Positions 37,296 through 46,324 of a stretch of DNA of 64,000 nt are shown here, piece by piece. The stretch is from Galactobacillus timonensis (lineage in GTDB: Bacteria > Bacillota_I > Bacilli_A > Erysipelotrichales > Erysipelotrichaceae), in the NCBI RefSeq assembly GCF_900240265.1, contig NZ_LT964739.1, forward strand, positions 1,835,225-1,899,224, written 5' to 3'. The number at the start of each line of letters is the position of its first letter. Position 1 is the first letter of the stretch. Below the pieces are notes generated by a model. It searched no databases. It saw only the letters and a list, made by a program, of their open reading frames with translations, and was not told the origin of the DNA. The translations under genes were made by a program, and so were the position numbers.

Positions 37296-38321
37296 TTACC
37301 GCTGAACACGGCCCGACGTGTTGCCGCCGGCGAGGGAGAGAACTTCACTTTCGGATACACAGTTGAAGTCGCCCGGCAGGGTATGCTTGAGAGCCGAGGC
37401 TGCGACGGCAAACTCCAGTGCCTTTTGCGGATCATTCCACTTCAACAGACCATGAATCAGGCCGCCCGAGAAACTGTCACCGCCGCCGACACGGTCAACG
37501 ATCGGAACGATTTCATAGTGACGCGATTCATAGAACTGTTTGCCGTCATAGAGCAAAGCCTTCCAGCCGTTGTCCGAAGCACTGTGGCTTTCCCGCAGCG
37601 TCGAGGCAACAATGCTGAAGCCGAACTTCTTTGCCATCTGTTCAAAAATCGTATGATAGCCGGCCGCATCCGTGCTGCCATGCTCGACATCGGAATCCGG
37701 TGTAAAGCCAAGGCACTTCTGCGCATCTTCCTCATTGCCGATGCATACGTCAACGTATTCCATCAGCGGTGTCATGACTTTCTGTGCCTCTTCCTCGGTC
37801 CACAGCTTCTTGCGGTAGTTGAGATCGCAGGATACTCTGACGCTGTGCTTCCTGGCTTCTTTGCAGGCAACTTCCGTCAGCTTTGCACTCTTGGCTGATA
37901 TTGCCGGTGTAATGCCGGACCAGTGGAACCAGTCGGCTCCCGTAAAGATTGCATCCCAGTCGAAGTCTTCCGGATCCGCTTCCGCAATTGCCGAACCGGC
38001 ACGGTCATAGATGACCTTGGAAGGGCGAAGAGAAGCACCGTTTTCTGCATAATAGATGCCGACACGGCTGCCGCCGCGGGCAATGTATTCCGTATGAACA
38101 CCATAACGGCGCAGCGCATTGACAGCGGCCTGCCCGATTTCGTGTTCCGGAAGCTTGGTTACATAGTAGGCATCATCGCCATAGTTGGCCAACGATACAG
38201 CAACATTTGCTTCGCCGCCACCCCAGATGACATCGAAGCGGTCAGCCTGGAGAAAACGCTGTGAAGGATCCGCCGGCGTCAGCCGGAGCATGATTTCACC
38301 AAGAGTTACAACTTTTGTCAT
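37296..38321 (-). CDS. kdgK: 2-dehydro-3-deoxygluconokinase (PfkB family)
   Basis: The 341-residue sugar kinase phosphorylates KDG to KDPG. PfkB features are GEIMLRLTP near the start, WGGGEANVAVSLANYG, and the C-terminal VDRVGGGDSFSGGLIHG with the catalytic Asp. The assignment to KDG rests on the family pattern and on the position 17 bp downstream of eda, within an island that also encodes UxaC, UxaB and UxaA. Confidence 0.92.
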   Translation of the reverse strand: MTKVVTLGEIMLRLTPADPSQRFLQADRFDVIWGGGEANVAVSLANYGDDAYYVTKLPEHEIGQAAVNALRRYGVHTEYIARGGSRVGIYYAENGASLRPSKVIYDRAGSAIAEADPEDFDWDAIFTGADWFHWSGITPAISAKSAKLTEVACKEARKHSVRVSCDLNYRKKLWTEEEAQKVMTPLMEYVDVCIGNEEDAQKCLGFTPDSDVEHGSTDAAGYHTIFEQMAKKFGFSIVASTLRESHSASDNGWKALLYDGKQFYESRHYEIVPIVDRVGGGDSFSGGLIHGLLKWNDPQKALEFAVAASALKHTLPGDFNCVSESEVLSLAGGNTSGRVQR

Positions 38322-38338
38322 GATATGGACCTGTCCCT

Positions 38339-39304
38339 TCAGTCATTGACCAGATGGATGGCAAAGCCGCCGATCTCGTCCTTGAAGTAGATGAACTTGA
38401 GATCACCATTGGCATCATAGGTCGCAGAGTCTTCATCAAACGCATAGCCAAGGGTACGGAAGTAGGCTGCTGCCCGTTCGGTGGAGTGAACGCCGATGGC
38501 GATGTGGCCGTGGGCTCCCTTGTGCTGGTTCACCATGATTTCGACCAGCTCACTGCCGAAGTAGCCCTTGCTGGTTTCACGGACACTGCCCTGGAACAGC
38601 TTTGCGAACGCATCGGCTGTCTGTTTTCCTTCTGCTTCCGTGCAGTTGACGCCGACATGCTTGATATGCATTCCGAGCATCTTCAGTACTGCATCGTGCG
38701 AGATCCGTTCGATCTCATCGAATTTGCCGGCATCGATCAGCGCTGACTTAACCATCCAGGTGCCGCCGACTGCGAAGATCTTCGGATCATTCAGATAGTC
38801 GAGCATGTTATCCGTATTGACGCCGCCGGTCGGCAGGAAGGTCATACTGCGGTAGGGACCGCACAGTGCCTTGATTGTCTTGAGGCCGCCCAACTGTTCG
38901 GCAGGGAAGAACTTGACCGTGGAAAGACCAAGGGCAAGTGCCTGTTCGATTTCACTGGCGGTCGAAATGCCCGGGATCATCGGCAGACCTTTGCTCAGGA
39001 CATAGGATACGATTTCCGGGTTCAGGCCGGGGGAAACGATGAATTCTGCACCTGCATCGATGGCGGAATCCACCTGTTGCTTTGTTAGAACCGTTCCGGC
39101 TCCGACGAGCATTTCCGGGCAGGCTTTCTTCATTTCAATCATTGCATCGTGCGCAGCTGCGGTACGATAGGTGACTTCCGCCACCGGAAGGCCGCCAGCA
39201 CACAGTGCCTTGGCAAGAGGAGCCGCATCTTCGACACGGTTGAGGGCAATGGCAGGAATAATGCCGATGCCATGCATTCTTTTCATGACTTCTTCTTTGT
39301 TCAT
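38339..39304 (-). CDS. eda: KDPG/KHG aldolase fused to a C-terminal VOC (glyoxalase-like) domain
   Basis: The 321-residue protein has a normal Eda domain at about 1-205: IIPAIALNRVEDA, VAEVTYRT, MLVGAGTVLTKQQ, FIVSPGLNPEIV, and the Schiff-base lysine in TVKFFPAEQLGG. It cleaves KDPG to pyruvate and glyceraldehyde-3-phosphate. Residues about 210-321 form an extra domain starting IKHVGVNC and ending FKDEIGGFAIHLV, whose beta pattern and repeated H/E positions resemble VOC/glyoxalase proteins. ATG 39304 follows AAAGGAAA; in-frame codons upstream lie in the operator. The role of the extra domain is unknown. Confidence 0.9.
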   Translation of the reverse strand: MNKEEVMKRMHGIGIIPAIALNRVEDAAPLAKALCAGGLPVAEVTYRTAAAHDAMIEMKKACPEMLVGAGTVLTKQQVDSAIDAGAEFIVSPGLNPEIVSYVLSKGLPMIPGISTASEIEQALALGLSTVKFFPAEQLGGLKTIKALCGPYRSMTFLPTGGVNTDNMLDYLNDPKIFAVGGTWMVKSALIDAGKFDEIERISHDAVLKMLGMHIKHVGVNCTEAEGKQTADAFAKLFQGSVRETSKGYFGSELVEIMVNQHKGAHGHIAIGVHSTERAAAYFRTLGYAFDEDSATYDANGDLKFIYFKDEIGGFAIHLVND

Positions 39305-39320
39305 GGGATTTCCTTTCTGT

Positions 39321-39336
39321 GGTAAACCGGTATACT
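39321..39336. promoter_or_regulatory. LacI-type operator at the eda-kdgK promoter
   Basis: GGTAAACCGGTATACT matches 14 of 16 positions of AGTAAACCGGTTTACT. It covers the expected transcription start of the minus-strand promoter at 39340-39368, 16 bp before the eda ATG, as expected of a repressor site. Confidence 0.75.
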
Positions 39337-39339
39337 TAA

Positions 39340-39368
39340 ACTCTAGTTCCGCCATATCTGCTTGTCAA
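39340..39368 (-). promoter_or_regulatory. Promoter of eda-kdgK-HIT
   Basis: On the minus strand, -35 TTGACA (39368-39363) and -10 TAGAGT (39345-39340) are separated by 17 bp. Confidence 0.75.
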
Positions 39369-39472
39369 TGGCAAAATTCTTCTTTCGTTTTTTCGCTGCC
39401 GGATCCCGTGCGACATATTTTTGATCATACAGAACATGTCCATATCAGAGGAAAAACAGCGATCAATTTACG

Positions 39473-39500
39473 TTGACATCAACTCTCAAAACGGTATAAC
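39473..39500 (+). promoter_or_regulatory. Promoter of the LacI-family gene and uxaBA
   Basis: TTGACA (39473-39478) is 16 bp from TATAAC (39495-39500). An operator lies just downstream. Confidence 0.8.
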
Positions 39501-39508
39501 GTAGATTT

Positions 39509-39524
39509 AGTAAACAGGTTTATC
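39509..39524. promoter_or_regulatory. LacI-type operator at its own regulator promoter
   Basis: AGTAAACAGGTTTATC matches 13 of 16 positions of AGTAAACCGGTTTACT and begins 9 bp after the -10 element, at the expected start site. It implies autorepression. Confidence 0.75.
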
Positions 39525-39537
39525 ACGGAGGCGGCCG

Positions 39538-40569
39538 ATGAAGCAGAAGATCACGATCAACGATATTGCAAGACTTGCAGGTGTTTCCAAGGCAACTGTC
39601 TCTTTCTACCTCAACGGGAAATATGAACGAATGTCCGAAGCGACGCGGCAGAGAATTGAAGCCGCGATCCGCAAAACGGACTACCGCCCGAGCATGGTCG
39701 CCCGTTCGCTGAACTTCAAGCAGACGCATCTGATCGGTGTCATCATCGGTGACATTACCAATTCCTTCGCTGCCCAGATCGTCAAGGGCGTCGATGAAGT
39801 GTGCCGCAGCCATGACTACCAGATGATTGTCGGCGACAGCGGCTACGAGCTTAAAAATGAACATAAATGTGTCACCAGCATGGCGGCGATGGGAGTTGAC
39901 GGTTTTATTGTGCAGCCTACGGTTCACTTTGAAACGATGTGGAATGAGCAGCACCTGGAAAAGCCGATTGTCTATTTCGATTCGCCCAACAGCCTGGACA
40001 AGGGACTGTGGGTCAAGACAAATAACTATGAAGCTGTTCTTGAAGCGACGGACATGCTGGTCAGCCGCGGCTACCAGCGCTTTGTTATGGTCACGGCCGA
40101 TCCGTATGTTCTTCATACACGTCTCGAGCGCAATCGCGGCTTCACCGACTGTCTTGATGAACGCGGCATTCCCTATGAGGTCATCGTAGCGGATGCCGGC
40201 ACCACGGCGGACATGATCGAAGAAAAGCTGAAGCCGTATCTGAACGGGGAACAGCCGACCTGCGTTTTTGCCTGCAACAACTGGCTGCTGGACAAGACCT
40301 ATCTGGTGCTGCGCAAATACAGCTCCTTGATGCCACAGTATCTTGGCCTGATCGGCTTTGACTCGCTGGAATGGACGGAGCTGGCTGTGCCTTCGATTAC
40401 GACGATCGTGCAGCCTGCCTATGAAGAAGGAAAATGTGCTGCCCGCGTATTGATCGATGCGATTGAAGGGACGGGCAAAGAGGCACCCAATCACATCCTC
40501 ATGTGCAGGATCAATGAGATGACTTCGACGAAGCGGAACGTTTCGCCTATGAATACAGAACATGACTAA
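39538..40569 (+). CDS. LacI family transcriptional regulator (probable uronate/KDG regulator)
   Basis: The 343-residue product has an N-terminal LacI HTH with hinge (residues 4-60; TINDIARLAGVSKATVSFYLNG, YRPSMVARSL) and a periplasmic-binding-protein-like sensor domain (IGVIIGDITNSFAAQIVKG, LGLIGFDSLEW). It is divergent from eda-kdgK and followed by uxaB and uxaA. Palindromes at its own promoter, at eda, and upstream of the PTS genes suggest it is their repressor, with an intermediate such as KDG or KDPG as possible inducer. The effector is inference. It overlaps the uxaB region by a few bases. Confidence 0.92.
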   Translation: MKQKITINDIARLAGVSKATVSFYLNGKYERMSEATRQRIEAAIRKTDYRPSMVARSLNFKQTHLIGVIIGDITNSFAAQIVKGVDEVCRSHDYQMIVGDSGYELKNEHKCVTSMAAMGVDGFIVQPTVHFETMWNEQHLEKPIVYFDSPNSLDKGLWVKTNNYEAVLEATDMLVSRGYQRFVMVTADPYVLHTRLERNRGFTDCLDERGIPYEVIVADAGTTADMIEEKLKPYLNGEQPTCVFACNNWLLDKTYLVLRKYSSLMPQYLGLIGFDSLEWTELAVPSITTIVQPAYEEGKCAARVLIDAIEGTGKEAPNHILMCRINEMTSTKRNVSPMNTEHD

Positions 40570-40591
40570 CAGAGATATTCAGGAGGAAGCT

Positions 40592-42076
40592 ATGGAAACA
40601 TTAAATGCATCAATGACGCATCCCGTTGACCGCCCTGTACGGGTGGCCCAGTTCGGTGAAGGAAATTTCCTTCGCGCATTTGTCGATTATATGGTCGACC
40701 TTGCCAATGAGAAGGGTGTGTTCAACGGCAGCGTCGTACTGATCAAGCCGATTGCCTTCGGATCACTGGACAATTTCAAAAAACAGGACTGTCAGTATAC
40801 CCTGCAGCTGCGGGGACGGGTCAACGGTCAGCCTTACAAGGAAACCCGTCAGATCACCTGCGTCAAGGATATTGTCTCGCCTTACGATGACTATGACCGC
40901 TACATTTCCATCGCCAGGATTCCGACGCTGCGCTTTGTTGTATCGAACACAACTGAAGCGGGCATCGTCTTCCATGCGGAGGATCGTTTTGAAGAGAAGC
41001 TGAATATCACGTTCCCGGCCAAGCTGACGCAGTTTTTGTATGCGCGTTATGAAGAGTTCCATGGCGATCCTGAAAAGGGACTTGTGATGCTGCCGGTGGA
41101 GCTGATCGATGACAATGGCATCGAACTGCACAAGGATGTTCTGAAGTACATCGATCTCTGGAAGCTTCCGGAAGGCTTCCGCAGCTGGGTTGAAGATGCC
41201 TGCATCTTTACATCGACGCTGGTTGACCGGATCGTCACCGGCTGGGTACGCGATGAGAAGGAGCGCAATGCCATCTACGAAGAGCTTGGCTATGTCGACA
41301 ATCTGCTCGATACGGCCGAGCCGTTTGCACTGTGGGTTATTGAATCGAAGAAGGATATTTCGAAGGAATGGCCGATGGACAGGGCGCTGGCAGGCAAGGA
41401 AGGCATGAATGTCATCTTCACCGACAACCAGAAGCCCTACAAGCAGAGAAAGGTGCGCATCCTCAATGGCGCCCATACCTCCTTTGTTCTGGCTTCCTAC
41501 CTCAAGGGCAATGATTTCGTCAACCAGTCGATGAAGGATCCGATCATCTGCGATTTCATGATGCACACGATTCATGATGAGGTGATCCCGACCCTGACGC
41601 TGCCGAAGCAGGATCTGGAAGACTTTGCCAATGCGGTCGTGGACCGCTTCAACAATCCGTTCATTCAGCACAGCCTGCTTGCCATCTCGCTCAACTCCGT
41701 TTCCAAGTGGAGAGCACGCTGCCTGCCTTCGCTGCTTGGCTACGTTGACAAATATCACCGGCTTCCGGAACATCTGACATTCTCGATTGCGGCACTGATG
41801 GCGTTCTACTCTTCGGATGAAAAGGGTGAAGGCTGCCTCAAGGGACATCGGGGCAGTGATGTGTATGACATCAAGGATGATGCGGCTGTTCTCGACTTCT
41901 TCGCATCCGAGTGCCGTAAAGATACCCGCACCTTCGTGCATGACTATCTGTCGCGGGAAGATTTCCATGGTCAGGATCTGACGAAGATCGATGGTCTGGA
42001 AGACAGGGTGTGTGAATATCTCGATGCCATCCGCAGGGACGGCATGCAGAAGACACTGGAAACCTATTTCGGCTGA
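40592..42076 (+). CDS. uxaB: Tagaturonate reductase
   Basis: The 494-residue product belongs to the mannitol dehydrogenase/long-chain polyol dehydrogenase family. It reduces tagaturonate to altronate with NADH. The N-terminal nucleotide-binding QFGEGNFLRAFVDYMVD and the catalytic helix segment KVRILNGAHTSFVLASYL (with the conserved Lys/Asn/His) are diagnostic for UxaB. ATG 40592 lies 5 nt after AGGAGG (40581-40586); an upstream in-frame ATG at 40562 has no such site. It continues into uxaA 4 bp after its stop. Confidence 0.94.
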   Translation: METLNASMTHPVDRPVRVAQFGEGNFLRAFVDYMVDLANEKGVFNGSVVLIKPIAFGSLDNFKKQDCQYTLQLRGRVNGQPYKETRQITCVKDIVSPYDDYDRYISIARIPTLRFVVSNTTEAGIVFHAEDRFEEKLNITFPAKLTQFLYARYEEFHGDPEKGLVMLPVELIDDNGIELHKDVLKYIDLWKLPEGFRSWVEDACIFTSTLVDRIVTGWVRDEKERNAIYEELGYVDNLLDTAEPFALWVIESKKDISKEWPMDRALAGKEGMNVIFTDNQKPYKQRKVRILNGAHTSFVLASYLKGNDFVNQSMKDPIICDFMMHTIHDEVIPTLTLPKQDLEDFANAVVDRFNNPFIQHSLLAISLNSVSKWRARCLPSLLGYVDKYHRLPEHLTFSIAALMAFYSSDEKGEGCLKGHRGSDVYDIKDDAAVLDFFASECRKDTRTFVHDYLSREDFHGQDLTKIDGLEDRVCEYLDAIRRDGMQKTLETYFG

Positions 42077-42080
42077 CCTC

Positions 42081-43562
42081 ATGAAGAAAGCGATACAGAT
42101 TCATCCTGCCGACAGTGTGGCGGTTGCTCTGCAGCCGCTGCGCAGAGGGGAACAGATCGTTCTTCCTTCCACTGCCGTCACTCTGCAGGAAGACATTCCC
42201 CTGGGGCACAAGTTTGCGCTGCGCGACATTGATGCGGGCGAAAACATCATCAAATACGGCACCATAATCGGTCATGCGATGGCGCCGATCAAAGCCGGTG
42301 AACATGTCCATACCCATAACATGAAGACCAATCTGTCAGATATTCTGGAGTATTCCTATCATCCGGTTTTCCTGCCGCAGCCAAAGGCGGAAGGACGCAC
42401 CTTCCAGGGCTTTGTGCGCAGTGATGGGCAGGTGGGCATCCGCAACGAAATCTGGATCATTCCGACCGTCGGCTGCGTCAACGGCATCGTGCGCCAGCTC
42501 GAGCAGCAGGCACAGTCGTTTATCCACGGCAGCGTAGACGGCATCCTCGCCTTTACGCATCCCTACGGCTGCAGCCAGATGGGCGATGATCAGGAGAATA
42601 CGCGGCGGGTGCTTGCGGATCTTGTGCATCATCCCAATGCCGGCGGCATTCTTGTTCTCGGCCTTGGCTGCGAAAACTCAAACATCAATGTTCTCAAGCC
42701 CTACATTGGAGACTATGATTCTTCGCGTATGCGGTTCGTACAGGCGCAGGATGAAGAGGATGAAGTAGAAACGTGTCTTCAGGTGCTTAAAGAGCTCTGC
42801 GATCTTGCGGCGCAGGATCAGCGTACGACTGTTCACGCTTCAAAACTCCGGATCGGTCTGAAGTGCGGTGGCAGCGACGGTCTCAGCGGCATTACGGCAA
42901 ATCCGGCAGTCGGAAGGCTTTCGGATCTGGTGTGCGCCGATGGGGGCAGTACAGTGCTGTGTGAGGTGCCGGAGATGTTCGGCGCGGAGCAGCAGCTGAT
43001 GAACCGCTGCGCAGATGAACAGACATTTGAGAAGACAGTCCGTCTGATCAACGACTTCAAGGATTACTTCAAGGCTGCACATCAGACGATCTATGAAAAT
43101 CCTTCACCGGGCAATAAGGCTGGCGGCATTTCGACGCTGGAGGACAAGTCCAACGGCTGCGTGCAGAAAAGCGGCACTTCTCCGGTCAATGACGTGCTTG
43201 CCTATGGGGATCGTGTTCAAAGGTCCGGTCTCAATCTTCTGAGTACGCCGGGCAATGACCTTGTTGCGGCAAGCGGCGAGGCGGCTGCCGGCTGTCAGAT
43301 GATTCTTTTTACAACCGGACGGGGCACGCCGTTTGCTTCGTGTGTGCCAACCCTGAAGATTGCGACCAACGATACATTGGCCGGCAGGAAGAATAACTGG
43401 ATCGATTTCAATGCCGGTGTCATCGTGGATGGAACGTCCATTGATGAGTGCGGGGAAGATCTGTATGATCTTGTCATTGCGACGGCAAACGGGCAGAAGG
43501 CAAAGTCCGAAGCGGAAGGCTATCACGACCTTGCGATTTTCAAGCAGGGTGTAACGCTCTGA
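42081..43562 (+). CDS. uxaA: Altronate dehydratase
   Basis: The 493-residue product dehydrates altronate to KDG. It has an N-terminal SAF-like domain (about 1-95; LPSTAVTLQEDIPLGHKFALRDI, HVHTHNM) and a C-terminal UxaA domain with GFVRSDGQVGIRNEIWIIPTVGCVNG, PYGCSQMGDDQENT, LKCGGSDGLSG and GRGTPFASCVPTLKIATN. Several conserved cysteines suit the iron dependence of the enzyme. It follows uxaB with a 4-bp gap and ends the plus-strand uronate operon. Confidence 0.95.
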   Translation: MKKAIQIHPADSVAVALQPLRRGEQIVLPSTAVTLQEDIPLGHKFALRDIDAGENIIKYGTIIGHAMAPIKAGEHVHTHNMKTNLSDILEYSYHPVFLPQPKAEGRTFQGFVRSDGQVGIRNEIWIIPTVGCVNGIVRQLEQQAQSFIHGSVDGILAFTHPYGCSQMGDDQENTRRVLADLVHHPNAGGILVLGLGCENSNINVLKPYIGDYDSSRMRFVQAQDEEDEVETCLQVLKELCDLAAQDQRTTVHASKLRIGLKCGGSDGLSGITANPAVGRLSDLVCADGGSTVLCEVPEMFGAEQQLMNRCADEQTFEKTVRLINDFKDYFKAAHQTIYENPSPGNKAGGISTLEDKSNGCVQKSGTSPVNDVLAYGDRVQRSGLNLLSTPGNDLVAASGEAAAGCQMILFTTGRGTPFASCVPTLKIATNDTLAGRKNNWIDFNAGVIVDGTSIDECGEDLYDLVIATANGQKAKSEAEGYHDLAIFKQGVTL

Positions 43563-43607
43563 ACAAATGGAACACTGCGGTATAATGAGCGGCAGAAAGA
43601 GGATACG

Positions 43608-44939
43608 ATGACAGAAATCAAGGAAAAGGATCTTCAGAATCTGGAAAAGAAGTACAGCCAGAACGATAAGGCGCGCGTTGTCCGCAATGCGCTTACGAGC
43701 AATGACATTTCGACGATCTCCAATGTGCTGGAGGCACAGGAAGCCAATCCGCGGTATTTTTCGATCGACCTCGCCAAGCTTCCGGTAACCAATCAGATGC
43801 AGTCGGGACGCTGCTGGATCTTCTCGTCCATGAACGTTCTGCGTGAGATGATTGCGAAGAAGTACAAAATCGACGGGCAGTTCGAGCTTTCGCAGAACTT
43901 TATTGCCTTCTATGACAAGCTTGAGAAGGCAAACTGGTTCATGGAATGCGTCACGAAGGAACTCGACAATCCGCTCGATGAACGTACGATGCAGTGGCTG
44001 CTCGATACGGGTGTCGGTGATGGCGGTCAGTGGAACATGGTTGTCTCCATCATCAAGAAGTACGGCCTCTGCCCGAAGAGCGCGATGCCGGAAACCTACC
44101 AGTCTTCGCATACCCACAGTATGAACGGCATTCTCAACAAGCGTCTGCGCCGGTTTGCGATTGATGCGAAGAAGGCACATGACGCAGGTGATGACAAGGC
44201 GATTGCGTCGCTGCGCAAGGATGCGCTGCAGGAAGTGTACGGACTGCTGTGCGACTGCTTCGGAGTTCCGCCCAAGAGCTTCACGTTTGAATACTACGAC
44301 AACAAGAAGGAATACCATGGTCACCGCAATGTGACGCCGCTGGAGTTCTATGAAAAGTATCTCGGCGTCGATCTTGATGATTATGTAGTCATCATCAATG
44401 CGCCGACGGCTGACAAGCCCTACCACCAGATCTTCAGTGTGAAGTACATTGGCAATGTTGTCGGCGGCGAAGAGATCCGCTATCTGAATCTGGACATGGC
44501 CGAATTCAAGAAGGCTGTTCTGAATCAGATGAAGGATGGCGAGTGTGTCTGGTTCGGATGCGACTGCGGCAAGGAAGCCAACCGTGACTACGGTCTGTGG
44601 GATGCAGCGGCATTCGATTATGAAAACACCTTCGATATGAATCTTGCCATGACGAAGGCCGAAATGCTGGACAGTCGTGAGTCGGCAATGAATCATGCGA
44701 TGGTTCTGACGGGCGTGAATCTTGACGGAAAGAAGCCGGAGCGCTGGAAGATCGAAAATTCCTGGGGCGATACGCATGCGGACAAGGGTTTCTATACTGC
44801 AAGCGATTCCTGGTTCGATCTCTATGTGTATGAAGCTGCGGTGAACAAGAAGTATCTGAGTGCGGCTCAGCGCAAGCTTCTGGATCAGAAGGCGGTTGTG
44901 CTGGCGCCCTGGGATCCGTTTGGAACATTGGCGGACTGA
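43608..44939 (+). CDS. pepC: Aminopeptidase C (bleomycin hydrolase family, peptidase C1B)
   Basis: The 443-residue cysteine aminopeptidase has C69 (TNQMQSGRCWIFSSMN), H363 (NHAMVLTGVN) and the Asn in KIENSWGD as catalytic triad. It is a cytosolic hexameric peptidase trimming peptides from the N-terminus, with the C-terminus (WDPFGTLAD) plugging its own active site. A -10-like TATAAT at 43581-43586 and GAAAGAGG upstream support an independent start. A terminator follows. Confidence 0.95.
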   Translation: MTEIKEKDLQNLEKKYSQNDKARVVRNALTSNDISTISNVLEAQEANPRYFSIDLAKLPVTNQMQSGRCWIFSSMNVLREMIAKKYKIDGQFELSQNFIAFYDKLEKANWFMECVTKELDNPLDERTMQWLLDTGVGDGGQWNMVVSIIKKYGLCPKSAMPETYQSSHTHSMNGILNKRLRRFAIDAKKAHDAGDDKAIASLRKDALQEVYGLLCDCFGVPPKSFTFEYYDNKKEYHGHRNVTPLEFYEKYLGVDLDDYVVIINAPTADKPYHQIFSVKYIGNVVGGEEIRYLNLDMAEFKKAVLNQMKDGECVWFGCDCGKEANRDYGLWDAAAFDYENTFDMNLAMTKAEMLDSRESAMNHAMVLTGVNLDGKKPERWKIENSWGDTHADKGFYTASDSWFDLYVYEAAVNKKYLSAAQRKLLDQKAVVLAPWDPFGTLAD

Positions 44940-44947
44940 TGTCTGAG

Positions 44948-44980
44948 CAGCAGGGGACGAAGCGGATCTCCTGCTGTTTT
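44948..44980 (+). terminator. Rho-independent terminator after pepC
   Basis: CAGCAGG (44948-44954) pairs with CCTGCTG (44970-44976), followed by TTTT. Confidence 0.75.
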
Positions 44981-45010
44981 CTTCGCTGTCCGCTTTGATT
45001 GGAGAACTGT

Positions 45011-46324
45011 ATGAAGATAGCTGTCATTTCCCTTGGCTGTGCCAAAAACCTGGTCGATACCGAGAATCTGCTCGGCATTCTGCGCGAAAGCGGGCAGGAG
45101 TTTACCTCCTCCTGGAAAGATGCCGATGCCTGCATCATCAATACCTGCGGCTTTATTACCTCGGCCAAGGAAGAGGCCCTGGACACCATTGAAGAAGTGC
45201 TTGCCCATAAAGGCGGAAAACTGAACAGGGTGATTGTCATGGGCTGCCTTGCCAAGCGGTACAAGCCGGATCTGGAAGCGGCGTTCCCGGATGTGGACCG
45301 GGTGATTTCTATTGATGAATACGGGCATCTTGGTCAGATTCTTTCCGAGACGCTCGGAGTCAGAATCGCCAATGACTACGGCAAGGCGCCGCGTGTTCTT
45401 GCCGGCAAGCCATGGATGGCCTATGTCCGCATCGCTGATGGCTGCAACAACCGGTGCAGCTATTGTGCAATTCCGACGATCCGGGGCAGATTCATATCCC
45501 GGCCCCAGGAGGACATCGTCAGGGAAGTCAGGGATCTGACGGCAGCCGGTGTGAAGGAAATCAATCTGATCGCCCAGGATTCCAGCATGTACGGTTTTGA
45601 TTTTGACGGGCATCTGCATCTGAGCGAACTGCTGAAGAAGCTCGATGCCGTTGATGGGGTCCGCTGGATCCGGGTTCTGTATCTGTATCCGGATGAGATT
45701 CCGGACGATCTGATCGATACGATCAACAGCAGCTCGCATATTCTGCCGTATTTTGACATTCCCGTTCAGCATGGCGGCGACCGTATGCTCAAGGCAATGC
45801 ATCGGCGTGGATCCCGTGCACTGATCGAGGAACGCTGCCGTGCCATTCGCAGCCGTGTCCCCAATGCCGTCCTGCGGACGACGCTGATCGCCGGCTTCCC
45901 GGGTGAAACCGAGGAAGATCATCAGGAGAATCTGTCTTTGGTCCGGGCAGTTCATTTTGATCACCTGGGCGCCTTTACCTATTCAAAGGAGGAGGGGACG
46001 CCTGCCTTTGACATGGATGACAATGTCCCTGAGGAGGTAAAGGAGCAGCGCAAGGCTGAGATCATGAAGCTGCAGGAATCCATTGCGGCGGAAGACCGGA
46101 AGAAGATGATCGGAACAACCGCCGAGGTGCTTCTTGAAAGTAAGCATCCGCTTGGAAACATGTACATTGGACGTTCGGCCTTCTATGCGCCGGATGGCGT
46201 TGATGGGTGTGTATATGTAAAGTGCACGGGGCAGCATTCGCCTGGCGATATGGTGTCCGTGAAAATTACGAAGACAGCAAAACAGGATCTGATCGGGGAG
46301 GAAATTGACAATGCCGTCGAATGA
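45011..46324 (+). CDS. rimO: Ribosomal protein S12 methylthiotransferase
   Basis: The 437-residue radical-SAM enzyme adds a methylthio group to an aspartate of ribosomal protein S12. It has an N-terminal UPF0004 domain with cluster cysteines C10, C46 and C79, a radical-SAM domain with C145-x3-C149-x2-C152 (DGCNNRCSYCAIP), and a C-terminal TRAM domain. The N-terminal MKIAVISLGCAKNLVDTE and TRAM end favour RimO over MiaB. ATG 45011 follows GGAGAA. It overlaps the next gene by 14 bp. Confidence 0.94.
   Translation: MKIAVISLGCAKNLVDTENLLGILRESGQEFTSSWKDADACIINTCGFITSAKEEALDTIEEVLAHKGGKLNRVIVMGCLAKRYKPDLEAAFPDVDRVISIDEYGHLGQILSETLGVRIANDYGKAPRVLAGKPWMAYVRIADGCNNRCSYCAIPTIRGRFISRPQEDIVREVRDLTAAGVKEINLIAQDSSMYGFDFDGHLHLSELLKKLDAVDGVRWIRVLYLYPDEIPDDLIDTINSSSHILPYFDIPVQHGGDRMLKAMHRRGSRALIEERCRAIRSRVPNAVLRTTLIAGFPGETEEDHQENLSLVRAVHFDHLGAFTYSKEEGTPAFDMDDNVPEEVKEQRKAEIMKLQESIAAEDRKKMIGTTAEVLLESKHPLGNMYIGRSAFYAPDGVDGCVYVKCTGQHSPGDMVSVKITKTAKQDLIGEEIDNAVE

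Noticed and set aside
43104..44777. A 557-codon open frame antisense to uxaA and pepC
   Set aside because: It spans two well-supported genes on the opposite strand and has no recognisable domain.
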